From positions 156,496,001 through 156,560,000 of the forward strand of contig NC_135787.1 of assembly GCF_051106095.1 (NCBI RefSeq): a stretch of 64,000 bases of DNA, given 5' to 3'. Source of the stretch: Pogona vitticeps (lineage: Eukaryota; Chordata; Lepidosauria; Squamata; Agamidae). The translations under genes and the position numbers were made by a program. The notes under the pieces are model-generated. The model saw only the letters and a list, made by a program, of their open reading frames with translations, had not been told where the DNA came from and made no database searches. Positions 51,801 to 58,320 of this stretch are shown in pieces. How positions within the stretch are numbered: the stretch's first letter is position 1; each line of letters starts with the position of its first letter.

Positions 51801-53539
51801 CCCAATTTCATGAATATGTGTGCTGCCTGAAATTAAATTACCAAATAATTCTGGTTCCATTTCCTTCTCACTTTTTATTTTGGTTTTTGGCTAAAAATAA
51901 AACATAGGTGTTAATTAAACACCCAATGATACAAGAGAAAAAAAATAAAAATGAATCAAACTTAAGGAAAGAAATTACCTGGTCAAAGAAATATATGGGG
52001 CCTTGTTGCAGAGTCTCATCCATTGTCTTGGTGAAGTTGTAAAGCTAAAATATTATAAGCATAACAATAAAAAATGTGACACAGATAAAACACTTTTATT
52101 CTTGCAAGCTGGAAAGAAGGCTGGTTGTTGTGGCTTCTGAATTTTTTCTGGAATAAATATTGGTTGATTACTGTACTTTATGCATGCTAGTAATGAAATG
52201 TGCCTGAATATTTTAACTTATGAAATTAATTAAAAGAACCTTTCTTTCTCTGATCAGGTCTGTTTTATATTTGCCAAATGTGGTTATTAATAAGATCTAA
52301 TTCTTGCTTCCATCCAGGAATTTGGTATCTAAATTTAAACGCTAATCATTAATGTTAAAATTTGTATTAAAAAATGGGAATAGACCAAACTGAAGAAAGA
52401 CAATTTCTTCCTGGAAAAAAAAATACAGAGAGAGCTGTGTGGTCCTTACACAACACAATGTAGGTGACTAACTGATTTCCAGTGTAGTGTAGTGGATAGA
52501 GTGATGGACTGGGACTCTGGAAAACAGAGTTCACATTCCCACTTGCCCATGGAAACTCCCTGGAGGAGTGGAACTGGTAAAACAACTCCTTAAATATCTC
52601 ACTTACCTTGAAGACCCTCTTAGGATCACTATAATTGAGTTCCAACTATACAGGACAGAACACACACAATATCTAAAAATAACCACGAATCTTCTTGTAT
52701 ATTCTCCTCTTTAGACCGATAATTTCCTCCTCCTTCCTGAAATTTCCCTTCTTATCTATGAATCTACACAGAGACAGAAAATAGATAATGTAACATACCA
52801 TGAAAGAAGATTTTCCACATAGAAGAAAGCTTGCTTGACCAATAACTTCAAATGCAACACTTATAAAAATACCTCTTTCAATGGAAAGTGAAAAGACGGT
52901 GCTGGCAGTCAGTCTGTCAACATACTCTTTTAAAGGCTTGTTGCTTGGTTACCATGCGGTGTAGCTTGTACACTCAACTATGACCCCTTTCTTCAATTAT
53001 TTCTAAGCTTTTAAGTAGCAATGTTTAAACATGCAGGCTACAAATTTGTATAGTCTGATACTAAAACCACCGAAATCAGTAGATACTGTATTAGTATGCT
53101 TAACTGCACGTGACAGTGATCCATATTTAGTATTATATTACAATGAAAGCAAACTCTTTTGACACAACCTCTTCTGTCTGAGGAAATGAACTGTAAATCA
53201 CAAAAGTTCATGCTGAAAAAGTCAGTCTGTAAAGATACACAAGACTTTGTTTGCTTTTATGTGAAACTTTGCAAACTGATGGAGTGATTTAGGGTTAAAA
53301 TAAGAGGAAAAGCTAAAGGAAACACTAGTATCCTTTTCATTATAACAGTCTCTATTCAGATTTATTTTAGAGCACCATCCTAGATATATAATTTTTAACT
53401 TTTTGGTTGCATACTCACACATTTTCCTCAAATTACATTCTATTGAAGAACTGGTTCCAGAATTTTTTACATCAACACTATTCTTGACTTCTGAGATGCT
53501 CTCATGCCTCCTGACCTCTGTTTCACTATTATCCAAGCA
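16961..53539 (-). CDS. C3orf20-like protein with FAM194-type core (19-exon model)
   Basis: Exons, 5' to 3' on -, with matching phases: 53421-53539 (tentative), 52799-52943, 51979-52044, 51790-51890, 48511-49058, 46264-46344, 44493-44592, 41968-42198, 40119-40268, 38464-38584, 35504-35635, 33729-33833, 31495-31642, 30174-30366, 28175-28463, 27516-27632, 23597-23739, 17777-17854, 16961-17117. This gives about 970-1000 residues; human C3orf20 as I recall is about 900. The core has LIYYPSGNIAVCQ, TFTPSGNGSVC, NRKGGMVSNKDG, RKWKWPG and VNKYITVRIAG, as in FAM194/ERICH6/C3orf20 proteins. The C-terminal half has ACPVVLQRNMLGEE, VTDLEYDHL, DSFRLLKYD, NIAPGMVL and GKLLFANYIFNGYSKS, close to my memory of C3orf20. 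Molecular function is unknown. The intron between 41968 and 40268 is AT-AC. The true start codon is not fixed; ATG at 52023-52021 is one candidate. Confidence 0.85.
17240..17295 (+). repeat. L2-like LINE 3' tail remnant
   Basis: GATGGGCGGGATATAAATGA followed by (AAATA)n is the generic 3' end seen at 22660-22740. Similar short tails lie at 18275-18320 and, inverted, 42440-42500. Confidence 0.6.
17777..17854 (-). CDS. C3orf20-like coding exon 18
   Basis: Between acceptor GAAAACAG and donor CAG/GTAAGA; phase 2 in and out. Reads LQSYPEYTEATISDDVSRCI then CYAMD. Phase-consistent with both neighbours, but no remembered homologue. Confidence 0.6.
18399..18620 (+). other. candidate exon of an unrecognised membrane protein
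   Basis: An open 74-codon segment sits between acceptor TTTCTTGTACAG and donor CAG/GTAATG, phase 0 at both ends. It encodes several hydrophobic stretches such as VLSQLVLGVLVLSGYRIPF, LLTALATLMPISSFAF and GPLIVLAVLTAVNVACMYF. It lies opposite intron 17 of the C3orf20-like gene. A matching phase-0 segment follows at 19424-19495. I do not recognise the protein, and neither a start nor an end is found. It may be a relic or chance. Confidence 0.3.
19424..19495 (+). other. candidate second exon of the same membrane protein
   Basis: 24 codons between acceptor TGTACAG and donor GAA/GTAAGA, phase 0 in and out. Reads CWLTVAGTLLMNIGYSCLY, then TCRTE, a further hydrophobic segment. Joins in phase to 18399-18620. 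Support is splice signals and composition only. Confidence 0.25.
21665..21875 (+). repeat. tRNA-derived SINE copy
   Basis: Carries GTGAGTTGATTATACAGCTG, then AGTAAACTACTTCTGAGTA and the tail GGTTGTCATAAATTGGAATT. Same family as 1058-1274 and 51411-51618. Confidence 0.7.
21961..22740 (+). mobile_element. L2-like LINE, 3' end with open 200-codon frame
   Basis: An uninterrupted frame at 21963-22565 encodes the C-terminal end of an L2/CR1-group reverse transcriptase: VTHALVTSRIDYCNALYVGL, VQNRAARLVSGG, LHWLPVAARAQFKVLVLTYK, APKLWNALPTEIR and TFRRQVKTFLF. The tail has a (TTTTAATTGTA)n stretch, then TTGTAAGCCACCCAGAGACC and (AAATA)n. The 5' end is truncated within the RT. The intact frame suggests a fairly recent insertion. 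It interrupts sequence of which an empty copy is at 23450-23550. Confidence 0.9.
23450..23550. repeat. second copy of the L2 target sequence
   Basis: CCACATTTCAAATATGATAC through GGAACCATAATATATTAAAA matches the sequence flanking the L2 at 21909-21960 and 22735-22755. It is an unoccupied copy of the same short repeat, just beyond the exon at 23597-23739. Confidence 0.55.
23597..23739 (-). CDS. C3orf20-like coding exon 17
   Basis: Acceptor TTCAACAG, donor CAG/GTATTA; phase 0 in, 2 out. Reads MYIQGKLLFANYIFNGYSKS, then KDLQKQIAITRSSY and GCYLPTDYRF. In human C3orf20 I recall GKLIFGGRVLNGYG and GYFLPDDYKF at the equivalent place. Confidence 0.9.
23858..23993. mobile_element. hAT-type MITE with perfect 8 bp target duplication
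   Basis: The ends are CAATGCTTCCCAACC and GGTTGGGAAGCACTA. Both flanks are GGTTAGGG (23850-23857 and 23994-24001). The arms continue inward as ACTCCCAGAAG/TTCTGGGAGTTGTAG, so the whole 136 bp is nearly palindromic. Degraded relatives lie near 32930, 49230 and 61410. Confidence 0.85.
24780..24870 (+). repeat. interspersed repeat (CTTAGAGACTAACAGATTTG family)
   Basis: CAACTTAGAGACTAACAGAT and AACTTCCTCAG are landmarks of an amniote repeat also seen at 27083-27225 and 45468-45625. Class not assigned. Confidence 0.45.
27083..27225 (+). repeat. interspersed repeat, same family
   Basis: GTCCTGTGGCATCTTTAAAT, then CCACTTCTTCAGATG and CAACAGACTAACATGGCTCC. The order matches the copy at 45468-45625. 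Class not assigned. Confidence 0.5.
27516..27632 (-). CDS. C3orf20-like coding exon 16
   Basis: Acceptor TTTCCCTAG, donor TTG/GTAGGT; phase 0 in and out, 39 codons. Reads GRLDSFRLLKYDISSADEF and SLLVKRHNIAPGMVL; human C3orf20 has DSYRLLQYD and VVQGMIL in my memory. Confidence 0.9.
28175..28463 (-). CDS. C3orf20-like coding exon 15
   Basis: Acceptor CATGTTGCAG, donor CAG/GTGGGC; phase 2 in, 0 out. Reads HTACPVVLQRNMLGEEAKIC, VTDLEYDHLINNQ and EQITVVWVTASLGAANYDPR. A Cys pair (KICRCS) is conserved with C3orf20 (GCKC) as I recall it. Strongest family match in the C-terminal half. Confidence 0.92.
28868..29076 (+). repeat. Sauria-type tRNA SINE with 8 bp target duplication
   Basis: The A-box region CGTGGCGCAGTGGTTAAACC and B-box GGTTCAATCCC (28928-28938) are well kept. 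The body has TGTAAACCGCCCAGAGTG and the tail is (CTTTG)n-like. Flanks TATATTGG (28860-28867 and 29077-29084) are identical. One of the youngest SINEs here. Confidence 0.9.
30174..30366 (-). CDS. C3orf20-like coding exon 14
   Basis: Acceptor CTGTATTTCAG, donor CCAG/GTAAAA; phase 1 in, 2 out. Reads ISLPHLHKSSTFPQRGGKK, GYEAALSHNLPPFYSATRTG and MPSESS. Low complexity and variable; supported by splice sites and phase on both sides. Confidence 0.75.
30740..30959. repeat. 220 bp palindrome around a TG/TA microsatellite
   Basis: The first 39 bp (from CAGAAGTTACTTCAGGTGCA) are a perfect inverted copy of the last 39 bp. The arms continue into (GT)12 on the left and (AC)9 on the right, giving at least 57 bp of perfect pairing. 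The centre is (TA)n with TATGTG variants, itself self-complementary. It lies in the intron between exons 14 and 13 of the C3orf20-like gene. Repeat-rich frames translated across it are not genes. Confidence 0.9.
31495..31642 (-). CDS. C3orf20-like coding exon 13
   Basis: Acceptor TTTTCAAAG, donor TTTG/GTCAGT; phase 0 in, 1 out. Reads VNLSKDTKISGIPEENLSCD, then MTELKKLRQKIKNILEQWME and YYRIAFG. The second part is a likely amphipathic helix. Confidence 0.85.
33729..33833 (-). CDS. C3orf20-like coding exon 12
   Basis: Acceptor GTTTTCTAG, donor AGA/GTAAGT; phase 0 in and out, 35 codons. Reads DQIFTEAKVTSTLAKGFTKT, then KKEEEINTSLKKR. A KKEEE motif also occurs at the matching place of C3orf20 in my memory. 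Confidence 0.8.
35504..35635 (-). CDS. C3orf20-like coding exon 11
   Basis: Acceptor TTACTCTAG; phase 0 in. Reads VNKYITVRIAGRFAVSLIYK, then VRLSLSTSQGVAVPQ, the end of the FAM194-type core. The donor chosen, CTG/GTACGC, is weak, but gives the phase needed by the next exon. Read-through would add about 16 residues to a stop, so the 3' edge is the uncertain point. Confidence 0.8.
36700..37087. mobile_element. Tc1/mariner-type MITE, complete
   Basis: The left end CAGTCGTGCCCTGCTTAACGA and right end CGTTAAGCGAGGCACCACTG form a terminal inverted repeat with TA on both sides. The interior has repeated CGCTTTACGA/CGCTTAGCGA motifs and no coding region. Same family at 37404 and 11214. Confidence 0.85.
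37404..37774. mobile_element. Tc1/mariner-type MITE, complete
   Basis: Ends CAGTGGTGCCTTGCATAGCA and TGCTATGCAAGGCACCACTG are perfect 20 bp inverted copies apart from one position, flanked by TA. Interior motifs CGCTTTGCGA and ATGGCCGCC resemble the neighbour at 36700. Confidence 0.88.
38464..38584 (-). CDS. C3orf20-like coding exon 10, tandem CAGCAG acceptor
   Basis: Donor CAG/GTAACA; phase 2 in, 0 out. Reads NIVLIYNRKGGMVSNKDGQI, then RKWKWPGAGKLDDPVIIQ. KGG, DG and KWKWP are FAM194-type landmarks. The acceptor CTGCAGCAG allows a second start at 38581, removing one Ser. Confidence 0.9.
40119..40268 (-). CDS. C3orf20-like coding exon 9, entered from an AC acceptor
   Basis: Starts after TTCTTTAC with the second Tyr of IYYPSGNIAVCQ and reads GGGLYTNIFSDFPDSALLGT, then TPSGNGSVCIPN. 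Donor CAG/GTAGGA; phase 2 in and out. C3orf20 has LLYYPSGNVAVCQ here in my memory, which fixes the junction. An AG 25 bases upstream (TACTAG) would keep the frame open but break that match. Confidence 0.92.
40269..41967 (-). promoter_or_regulatory. U12-type AT-AC intron of the C3orf20-like gene
   Basis: On - the intron begins ATATCCTTT (41967-41959), the exact U12 AT-AC donor consensus. It has branch site TTCCTTGAC (40288-40280) and ends in AC 12 nt after the branch A. No GT exists near the end of the upstream exon. Joining the two exons restores DGSSLIYYPSGNIAV. Confidence 0.92.
41968..42198 (-). CDS. C3orf20-like coding exon 8
   Basis: Acceptor CATGCTAACAG; phase 2 in and out. Reads SEQRSKMKESGFDKTLILRH, then PKYVKGYRNKK, RLPVIKQTEPGIKKLHYQLM and DGSSLI. 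The exon ends at a U12 donor. A second AG 10 nt downstream would break the phase. Confidence 0.9.
42440..42500 (-). repeat. L2-like 3' tail, inverted
   Basis: (TTTA)n followed by TATATCCCGCCTATCTGGTC is the reverse of the L2 tail seen at 22680-22740. Confidence 0.6.
43725..44040. mobile_element. MITE with CCGTATATAAGAC end
   Basis: TTTTCCGTATATAAGACAAT and GGGTCGTCTTATACACA form a first inverted pair. Further in, ATCACTTTGATCACTGCTTT (43949-) pairs with AAAGCAGCAATCAAAGTGAT near 44015-44034. Probably a nonautonomous DNA transposon with internal symmetry. Confidence 0.5.
44493..44592 (-). CDS. C3orf20-like coding exon 7
   Basis: Acceptor TTCGTACAG; phase 1 in, 2 out. Reads WVFQHSDCDLKDLEWKVPYV, then RAVERLQKAELQ. 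The donor GCAGAT/GTATTA is weak, but an in-frame stop follows it and the phase fits exon 8. Confidence 0.82.
45468..45625 (+). repeat. interspersed repeat (GTGGCACCTTAAAGACCAAC family)
   Basis: GTGGTGGCACCTTAAAGACC, GGGCTTTCATGGA, CCACTTCATCAGGCAG and AGCACGGCTACTCC occur in the order usual for a common amniote repeat. Class not assigned. Related copies at 24780 and 27083. Confidence 0.6.
46264..46344 (-). CDS. C3orf20-like coding exon 6
   Basis: Acceptor ATCCTGTTCAG, donor AAAG/GTATAG; phase 1 in and out, so skippable in frame. Reads PVSQEYANDSGSAISFSLSS, then KLCKEK. Confidence 0.8.
47625..48300 (+). mobile_element. BovB 5' region and endonuclease start, 3' end missing
   Basis: TTGCTGCCTTGTTGTGGTGA, GGGCTATGCCGTGCAGGGAC and GGCAAGCCACTCCAGTATCT are BovB 5'UTR landmarks, shared inverted with 58723-58885. 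The endonuclease part shows CCTGGAATGTAAGATCTATG and ACTAAAATGGATGGGAATGG, matching the 5' end of the copy at 5.4 kb. Frames are broken and the element stops near 48300 with no BovB 3' tail. Confidence 0.85.
48511..49058 (-). CDS. C3orf20-like coding exon 5 (largest)
   Basis: Acceptor CCACGTGCAG, donor AAAA/GTAAGG; phase 2 in, 1 out. The first part is polar and disordered. The middle reads YQCLAVTVLHELEDMLNHFS, then KISVPLGILNILNYSWKDLI and EGAWYNKKSYQGPVYKN, a compact module with the VPxGIxNxLNYSW pattern. The end is Ser/Arg-rich. Confidence 0.93.
50905..51172 (+). repeat. SINE-like element ending in (CCTTTA)n
   Basis: GACGGAGTGAGCTCCCGTCG, CCTGCCAACCTAGCAGTTTG, AATAAATAGGTACCACCTTG and ACTAAATGTCAAGGGGAACC precede a CTTTACCTTTACC tail. 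Recognised as a widespread reptile short interspersed element; family name not certain. Confidence 0.65.
51411..51618 (+). repeat. tRNA-derived SINE copy
   Basis: GAGTTAGATATCTGGCTGTG, then B-box-like GCCGTTTGATTCCC, TGTAGCCATGGGCAAGCTGC and the tail AGTGAGAATTGACATGAGAG. A short (CAT)n run follows at 51622-51644. Confidence 0.75.
51790..51890 (-). CDS. C3orf20-like coding exon 4
   Basis: Acceptor TTATTTTTAG, donor CACAG/GTAATG; phase 0 in, 2 out. Reads PKTKIKSEKEMEPELFGNLI, then SGSTHIHEIGSFH. Confidence 0.85.
51979..52044 (-). CDS. C3orf20-like coding exon 3
   Basis: Acceptor AATATTTTAG, donor CAG/GTAATT; phase 0 in and out, 22 codons. Reads LYNFTKTMDETLQQGPIYF, then FDQ. The internal ATG (52023-52021) is a possible start if the upstream exons prove wrong. 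Confidence 0.85.
52480..52665 (+). repeat. tRNA-derived SINE copy
   Basis: CAGTGTAGTGTAGTGGATAG, GATGGACTGGGACTCTGGA and the tail GGATCACTATAATTGAGTTC. Same subfamily as 14515-14690. Confidence 0.7.
52799..52943 (-). CDS. C3orf20-like coding exon 2
   Basis: Donor ATG/GTATGT; exit phase 0. Reads NKPLKEYVDRLTASTVFSLS, then IERGIFISVAFEVIGQASFL and LCGKSSFM, which runs smoothly into exon 3. The 5' edge is set by an AAG before an in-frame upstream TAA and has a poor pyrimidine tract; 52936 and 52913 are alternatives. Confidence 0.7.
53421..53539 (-). CDS. tentative C3orf20-like coding exon 1
   Basis: Acceptor TTTTTTGTTATAAG. Reads LDNSETEVRRHESISEVKNS, then VDVKNSGTSSSIECNLRK. Protein-like and disordered. 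The donor that fits the next phase is AAAAT/GTGTGA; the stronger GTGAGT 2 nt on does not fit. Further 5' exons are likely but not found. Confidence 0.4.
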
Positions 53540-53637
53540 CTTATAACAAAAAATCATTTAAAATTTAAAATTAGAAATAAAAAACTAATAAAATTGCTTT
53601 AACTCAAATAAGTACACATACTTTTTCCCTCATATTT

Positions 53638-53828
<191 letters not shown>

Positions 53829-53879
53829 TAGAGTGGCAAAGTTAGTGCACTGGTCATTATGCAAAAAATATAATTTGCC

Positions 53880-54300
53880 AGCTTCCAAAAACCCGTGGGA
53901 ACATCAGGTACAGAAGGCGTCAGAAAATGAGGAAGTCAAGATCTTGTGGGATTTCCGGATCCAAAAGGATAGACACCTTTAACATAACACACCAGACATA
54001 GTAGTGATAGAATGAAAACAATGTCTGAATCATTGACATTGCAATTTCAGGGGATGCCAGAATTGAAAATAAAGAATTGGAAAAACTAACAAAGTACAGA
54101 GACCTGGCAATCAAAACATCTCACCTCCAGAACAAACATACTATGTTCCCGTAATTATTGGGGCTTCAGGAACAATATCAAAAAATTTCACACAGTACTA
54201 TAAGCAGTTGCAGATTTCAGAAATCACACCATCAGAGCTAAAAAAATGGCAATATTAGGAACAGCATACATACTGTGCTGAATTTTAACAGATACTTAGG
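53880..54300 (+). mobile_element. non-LTR retrotransposon RT C-terminal remnant
   Basis: Broken frames read ENEEVKILWDFRIQKDRH, NTPDIVVIE, IIGASGTISKNFTQYYKQL and GTAYILC, the pattern of the C-terminal end of a LINE polyprotein (usual forms: WDF, PDIVV, IPVVVGALG, LLGTARILR). The R2/R4-like clade is a guess. Many stops; old. Confidence 0.6.
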
Positions 54301-54439
54301 TTTTTTTGTTAAAACTTGTATCTGTTATATAGTACCAATCAATGTTTTTGTTTATTGATTGTGCCTGATATTTTAAAATAATATTAACAACAACAACAAC
54401 AATATACAATCAAGACAATCACAACTTTTGCTGACCCTT

Positions 54440-54720
54440 CTCAAAATGGTTTGTCAATCCCTCCTTCTGGCGGCACTCTGGGATTGTAGAGCTTGTAAAC
54501 CCATCAGCCACACACATTCCTCATTATCTCAACTGGCCCTACTCCCAGGAGGCATAGTGGGGATTTGAACTCCTGCAGCCGGGTGCTCCAACATACTGAG
54601 CTAAGGCAACAAAATATGAAGCTGCTGCGCTTCAGTTCCGTGCACCCCTTTTGCAATTTCTTTATGCCACCAAAGAGGCACCAATGTTTTAATAGTCTGA
54701 ACCCTGCCAACTGAGAAGAC
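54440..54720 (-). repeat. tRNA-derived SINE, inverted
   Basis: GGGGATTTGAACTCCTGCAG and CCAACATACTGAGCTAAGGC are B-box and A-box in reverse. The tail lies to the left. Divergent. Confidence 0.5.
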
Positions 54721-54754
54721 CAAAATACAAAAGCAGCATTTTACGCACAGGCCA

Positions 54755-54955
54755 GAATCTTACAGTTATTTGCATAAGGTTTCCATAGCTTGATGCAGCT
54801 GAGGTGCTGGGACACATCTCCACTCATCACACACCTGACTGCATAATTGAGACACGTCCTGGCACCTCGCCAATTAGCCACAATTAGCTGCAGCAAGTTA
54901 TACAAAACTCAAATGAACACTGACAGGATTCTGAACGGCATCACACAAAGAAAAG
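54755..54955 (-). repeat. MITE-like repeat with AGAATCCT ends
   Basis: Reversed, it starts AGAATCCTGTCAGTGTTCAT and carries TGGCTAATTGGCGAGGTGCC. The same order occurs forward at 57368-57527. Both ends carry AGAATCC-like inverted termini. Confidence 0.5.
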
Positions 54956-55049
54956 TGTTTAGCCCATTGTGAGAAAAGCCTTTTCTCACACACAGATTAA
55001 ACATAATCTGTATCAACTGCCTGTAGTGTTCTCTATTTATTAGGTCTAT

Positions 55050-55460
55050 GGTTCATGTTATATTATGTAATGGTTCATATTTGTTATGTAATGGAATGAT
55101 TCATGCATATTAATATTGCTGAGAGGCGGAGCCGAGAGAGATGCCATAAGAGGTGGAGTCAGAGAGTCAAGGGGTAGATTGAATAAGTAAGAGAAATGTA
55201 AAGATCAGGTAGCAGAGAAAAGTCAGAGAAAGTAATACAGTGTGTAGTTTGGGAAATTCTGAGGTGTGATTAGCTACTGAAGAGATTTATGAATCAATCT
55301 CTGTAATCAATAAACCAAAGTTTTATTTAAAAGAACTTGAAGTGTGGACCTGAATCTTTCTGAGGTAATGGTGATTTAGGGATCACCTGGTAGCAGCAGT
55401 GTTAAAGAGGAGAGTGTTTGCCTTCCTCGGCTCTGAGGCTTGAAGGTCAAGCAAAAGGGG
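55050..55460 (+). mobile_element. possible LTR fossil
   Basis: A unit beginning TGTTATATTATG holds a GC-richer block, then AATAAA (55309-55314) and a following T-rich stretch, in the order expected of a long terminal repeat. No internal region is recognised next to it, so if real it is a solitary old remnant. Family unknown. Confidence 0.3.
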
Positions 55461-56772
55461 CACGAGGGTGAATGCCACACTGCCCTTTACAAGAATTAAT
55501 CATAACATAAATCCACGGCTATCTTCCAGTTCTTCACCCAAAAGCATTCAAATCCAAAAGAAAAATAAACCCTGCAGCAACACCTTGCTTCAGTTCTTGC
55601 ATCATATACAGTATCAGCAAAGGAGTAGGATGCAGAGTTCCTATCCTTCACTTGCCAATCACAGCAGCTGCTTTGCTCCAGTTGGCCATGGCTGCATTTC
55701 TTCCCTTGGCAGCACTTATTTCCTTGGCTGGTAACTGTGGGCATTAACTCTCCTGGCTTGAAAACACATTAGTGGGCACACAGCATATCTCTGGCTTGAA
55801 AAGAGCTTGCTAGGCAGTTGGCAATAATGCTCTGATTTTATTAAAATTAAATGTTATTAAAATTATTTCATAATTTAAATAACTTCCCTGATCCATCTTT
55901 AATCCTGTTGTGTATGACTGGCAATTCTGCTGGAGATGCACATCCATTCACATCAACCAACAGGATAATGAACTAAATTAAATGACAGAAAGCACAGTGG
56001 GGCACAGAAATGCTTCCCTTCCCAGACTGAGACATCAGTACTGTATATAAAACACTTATGCTATCGTTTTTTGTATTGAATGCACTGATTTCTGTTCTTT
56101 TGTCTACCTCCTTTTTATATGTTTAGACTCCTTTCTACAGTTTTTTAAAATGAAAAATGTATTCACTTTTCCTGTGATGAATAACAACCAAATTCAGTCT
56201 AAAACAATACACATGCTAAAAAGACCAGGGTGAAAAACATTCTGACAAAAGCACTACTGAATAGGTATGATTAAGTATTTTTAGATGTTTCACATTACAG
56301 AAGGTATGTCTTCAAGAATATGTTGAACCATTGGTAAGTCACATATTGAAATATCAGACTGCATTTGAACAGTTAAGCTTAAGGATACATCCACTGAAAT
56401 CAGAATAAAATTCCATTAAATAATTTTTGAAAAAGGAATTTGTTTTTTTTTTAAAAATCAAAATTAGAAGCAAATAAATCCTTAAATTTATGTTGTAAGT
56501 TGCTGTAAGCCTCCTGTAGCAACCCCTTAAAATATCCTGTAGCAACTTTGAGTGCAGTCCTCACTCTCTCCAAGTTAAGTGTGTATGAGACCATAGCCTT
56601 AATAAATTTATTTTGACATAGGCTTTTATGGATTGATTTGATGATGTGACTATAGCCAAAAACAAACAATTTGCCCTGTAATAATAAGTGTCTACCTATC
56701 TTAGACTACAAGACTACAAAACGTAAGCCCCCCCCCAAAAAAAAGCTTGTGCATGTTAAGGAGACTCTAGGG

Positions 56773-57191
56773 CAGTGGTCAGGGAACATGAGTAAATTAC
56801 CCCAAATGGGATAAAAATGAAAATCCTGGGGGTAATGAGGACAGTTGCAGCAGCATGACCCTCCTCATTACCTCGAGGCATTTTATTTCCGATGATACTA
56901 TGTATAGGCGGGAATTCCGTTGCGGGGAGAGGAGGCCTCCTTCCCACCCTGCCTCACCTGAGCTCATGGGCGGTGGACATGCCAGCCCTGCGGTGCCCGT
57001 CTCCCGTCACCAAGGGCGTGCTTTCATGGGCGGCATGGCAGCCGCAGCTCCTGGGCAAGCGCAGAGGCGGGGAGGGGGGATGGGCTGCAGACGGCAAGAG
57101 CGGAGGGGCGGTGCTGGGAGGGGGTGGTGTAATGTTGGTGTATATAAATTTTTTAGGGGGGGTAAAAGATAAAAAAGTTCCCTGACCCTTG
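56773..57191. mobile_element. hAT-type nonautonomous element, GC-rich, perfect 8 bp target duplication
   Basis: The ends CAGTGGTCAGGGAAC and GTTCCCTGACCCTTG are inverted copies (12 of 15). The flanks are identical CTCTAGGG (56765-56772 and 57192-57199). The interior is GC-rich with many CpG and a (G)n/(GGGGA)-rich part. Frames across it are composition artefacts. Confidence 0.88.
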
Positions 57192-57367
57192 CTCTAGGGC
57201 TATGCAGCTGAGAGTTATTTAGCCTTCTATATGCATAATTACATTGCTGTAATTTAGATGTGATCACATGTTAGACGCCTGTATTATCTCCAGTAATAAG
57301 ACTTCCTTAATCAAGGGATAGGTTTGTAGTCTGAATCTTTTGGGAAGTAATTCCAGAAACAATGGCT

Positions 57368-57527
57368 AGAATCCTAACAGTGTTTGCATAACTAGCTGTG
57401 GCTAATTGACAAGGTGCTCGGGCACATTTTGCTTGTGTTATGAGGCATGTAATGAGGCACATATCTGAGATCCACCCTGGCATCTTATTAACTGCAGCAA
57501 GATACACAGACACCAATGGGATTCTGC
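57368..57527 (+). repeat. MITE-like repeat with AGAATCCT ends
   Basis: Starts AGAATCCTAACAGTGTTTGC and ends CACCAATGGGATTCTGCC. The termini are imperfect inverted copies over about 40 bp. Sister copy, reversed, at 54755-54955. Confidence 0.5.
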
Positions 57528-57689
57528 CCAGTTACCTGGCTGCCCACCACGTTGCTTAAGAGCAGACGTGTTCCTCACAGGATTGCAATGACTTCACTCA
57601 TACAGAGTTGGTAAAATGTGTACCAACACAGACCACTATGTACCTTACTTAGCAGGTGTTCATGCATCACACAAATGGTCATTATGTTG

Positions 57690-58320
57690 TTATGTTGTTG
57701 TTGTTCAGTCGTTAAGTCATGTCTGACTCATGGAACAGAGCACGCCAGGTCCTCCTGTCTTCCACTGCCTCCCAGAGTTGGGTCAAATTCATGTTGGTAG
57801 CTTCAATGACACTGTCCATCCATCTCTTCCTCTGTCGTCCCTTCTCTTCTTGCCTTCACTCTTTCCCAACATCAGGGTCTTTTCCAAGGAGATTTCTCTT
57901 CTCATGAAATGGCCAAAGTTTTGAAGCCTCAGCTTCACGATCTGTCCTTCCAGTGAGCACTCAGCGTTGATTTCCTTCAGAATGGATAGGTTTGACCTCC
58001 TTGCAGTCCAGGGGACTCTCAAGAGTCTCCTCCAGCACAATTCAAAAGCATCAATTCTTCGGCGTTCAGCTTCCTTTATAGTACAGCTCTCACTTTCATA
58101 CATCACTACAGTACTGGAAAAACCATAGCTTTGACTATGCAGACCTTTGTCAGCAAGTTGATGTCTCTGCTTGTTAAGATGTTGTCTAGGTTTGTCATCA
58201 CTTTCCTCCCAAGAAGCAGGAGTCTTTTAATTTTGGGACTGCTGCCACCATCTGCAGTGATCATGGAACCCAAGAAAGTAAAATCTGTCACTGCCTCCAT
58301 ATCTCTTTTATTTGCTATTT
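57690..58320 (-). mobile_element. BovB 3' fragment, antisense
   Basis: Starts (GTT)n then CAGTCGTTAAGTCATGTCTG, and runs to GTGATCATGGAACCC. On - it encodes broken BovB C-terminal pieces such as MYESESCTIKEAERRRIDAF and [20 protein letters not shown]. The 5' part is cut off by the next BovB piece. Confidence 0.9.

Noticed and set aside
56392-56660. Open frame on - after ATTATTACAG
   Set aside because: No partner exons, no recognised domain, and an internal near-repeat of GTTGCTACAGGA; followed by an A-run. Treated as noncoding.
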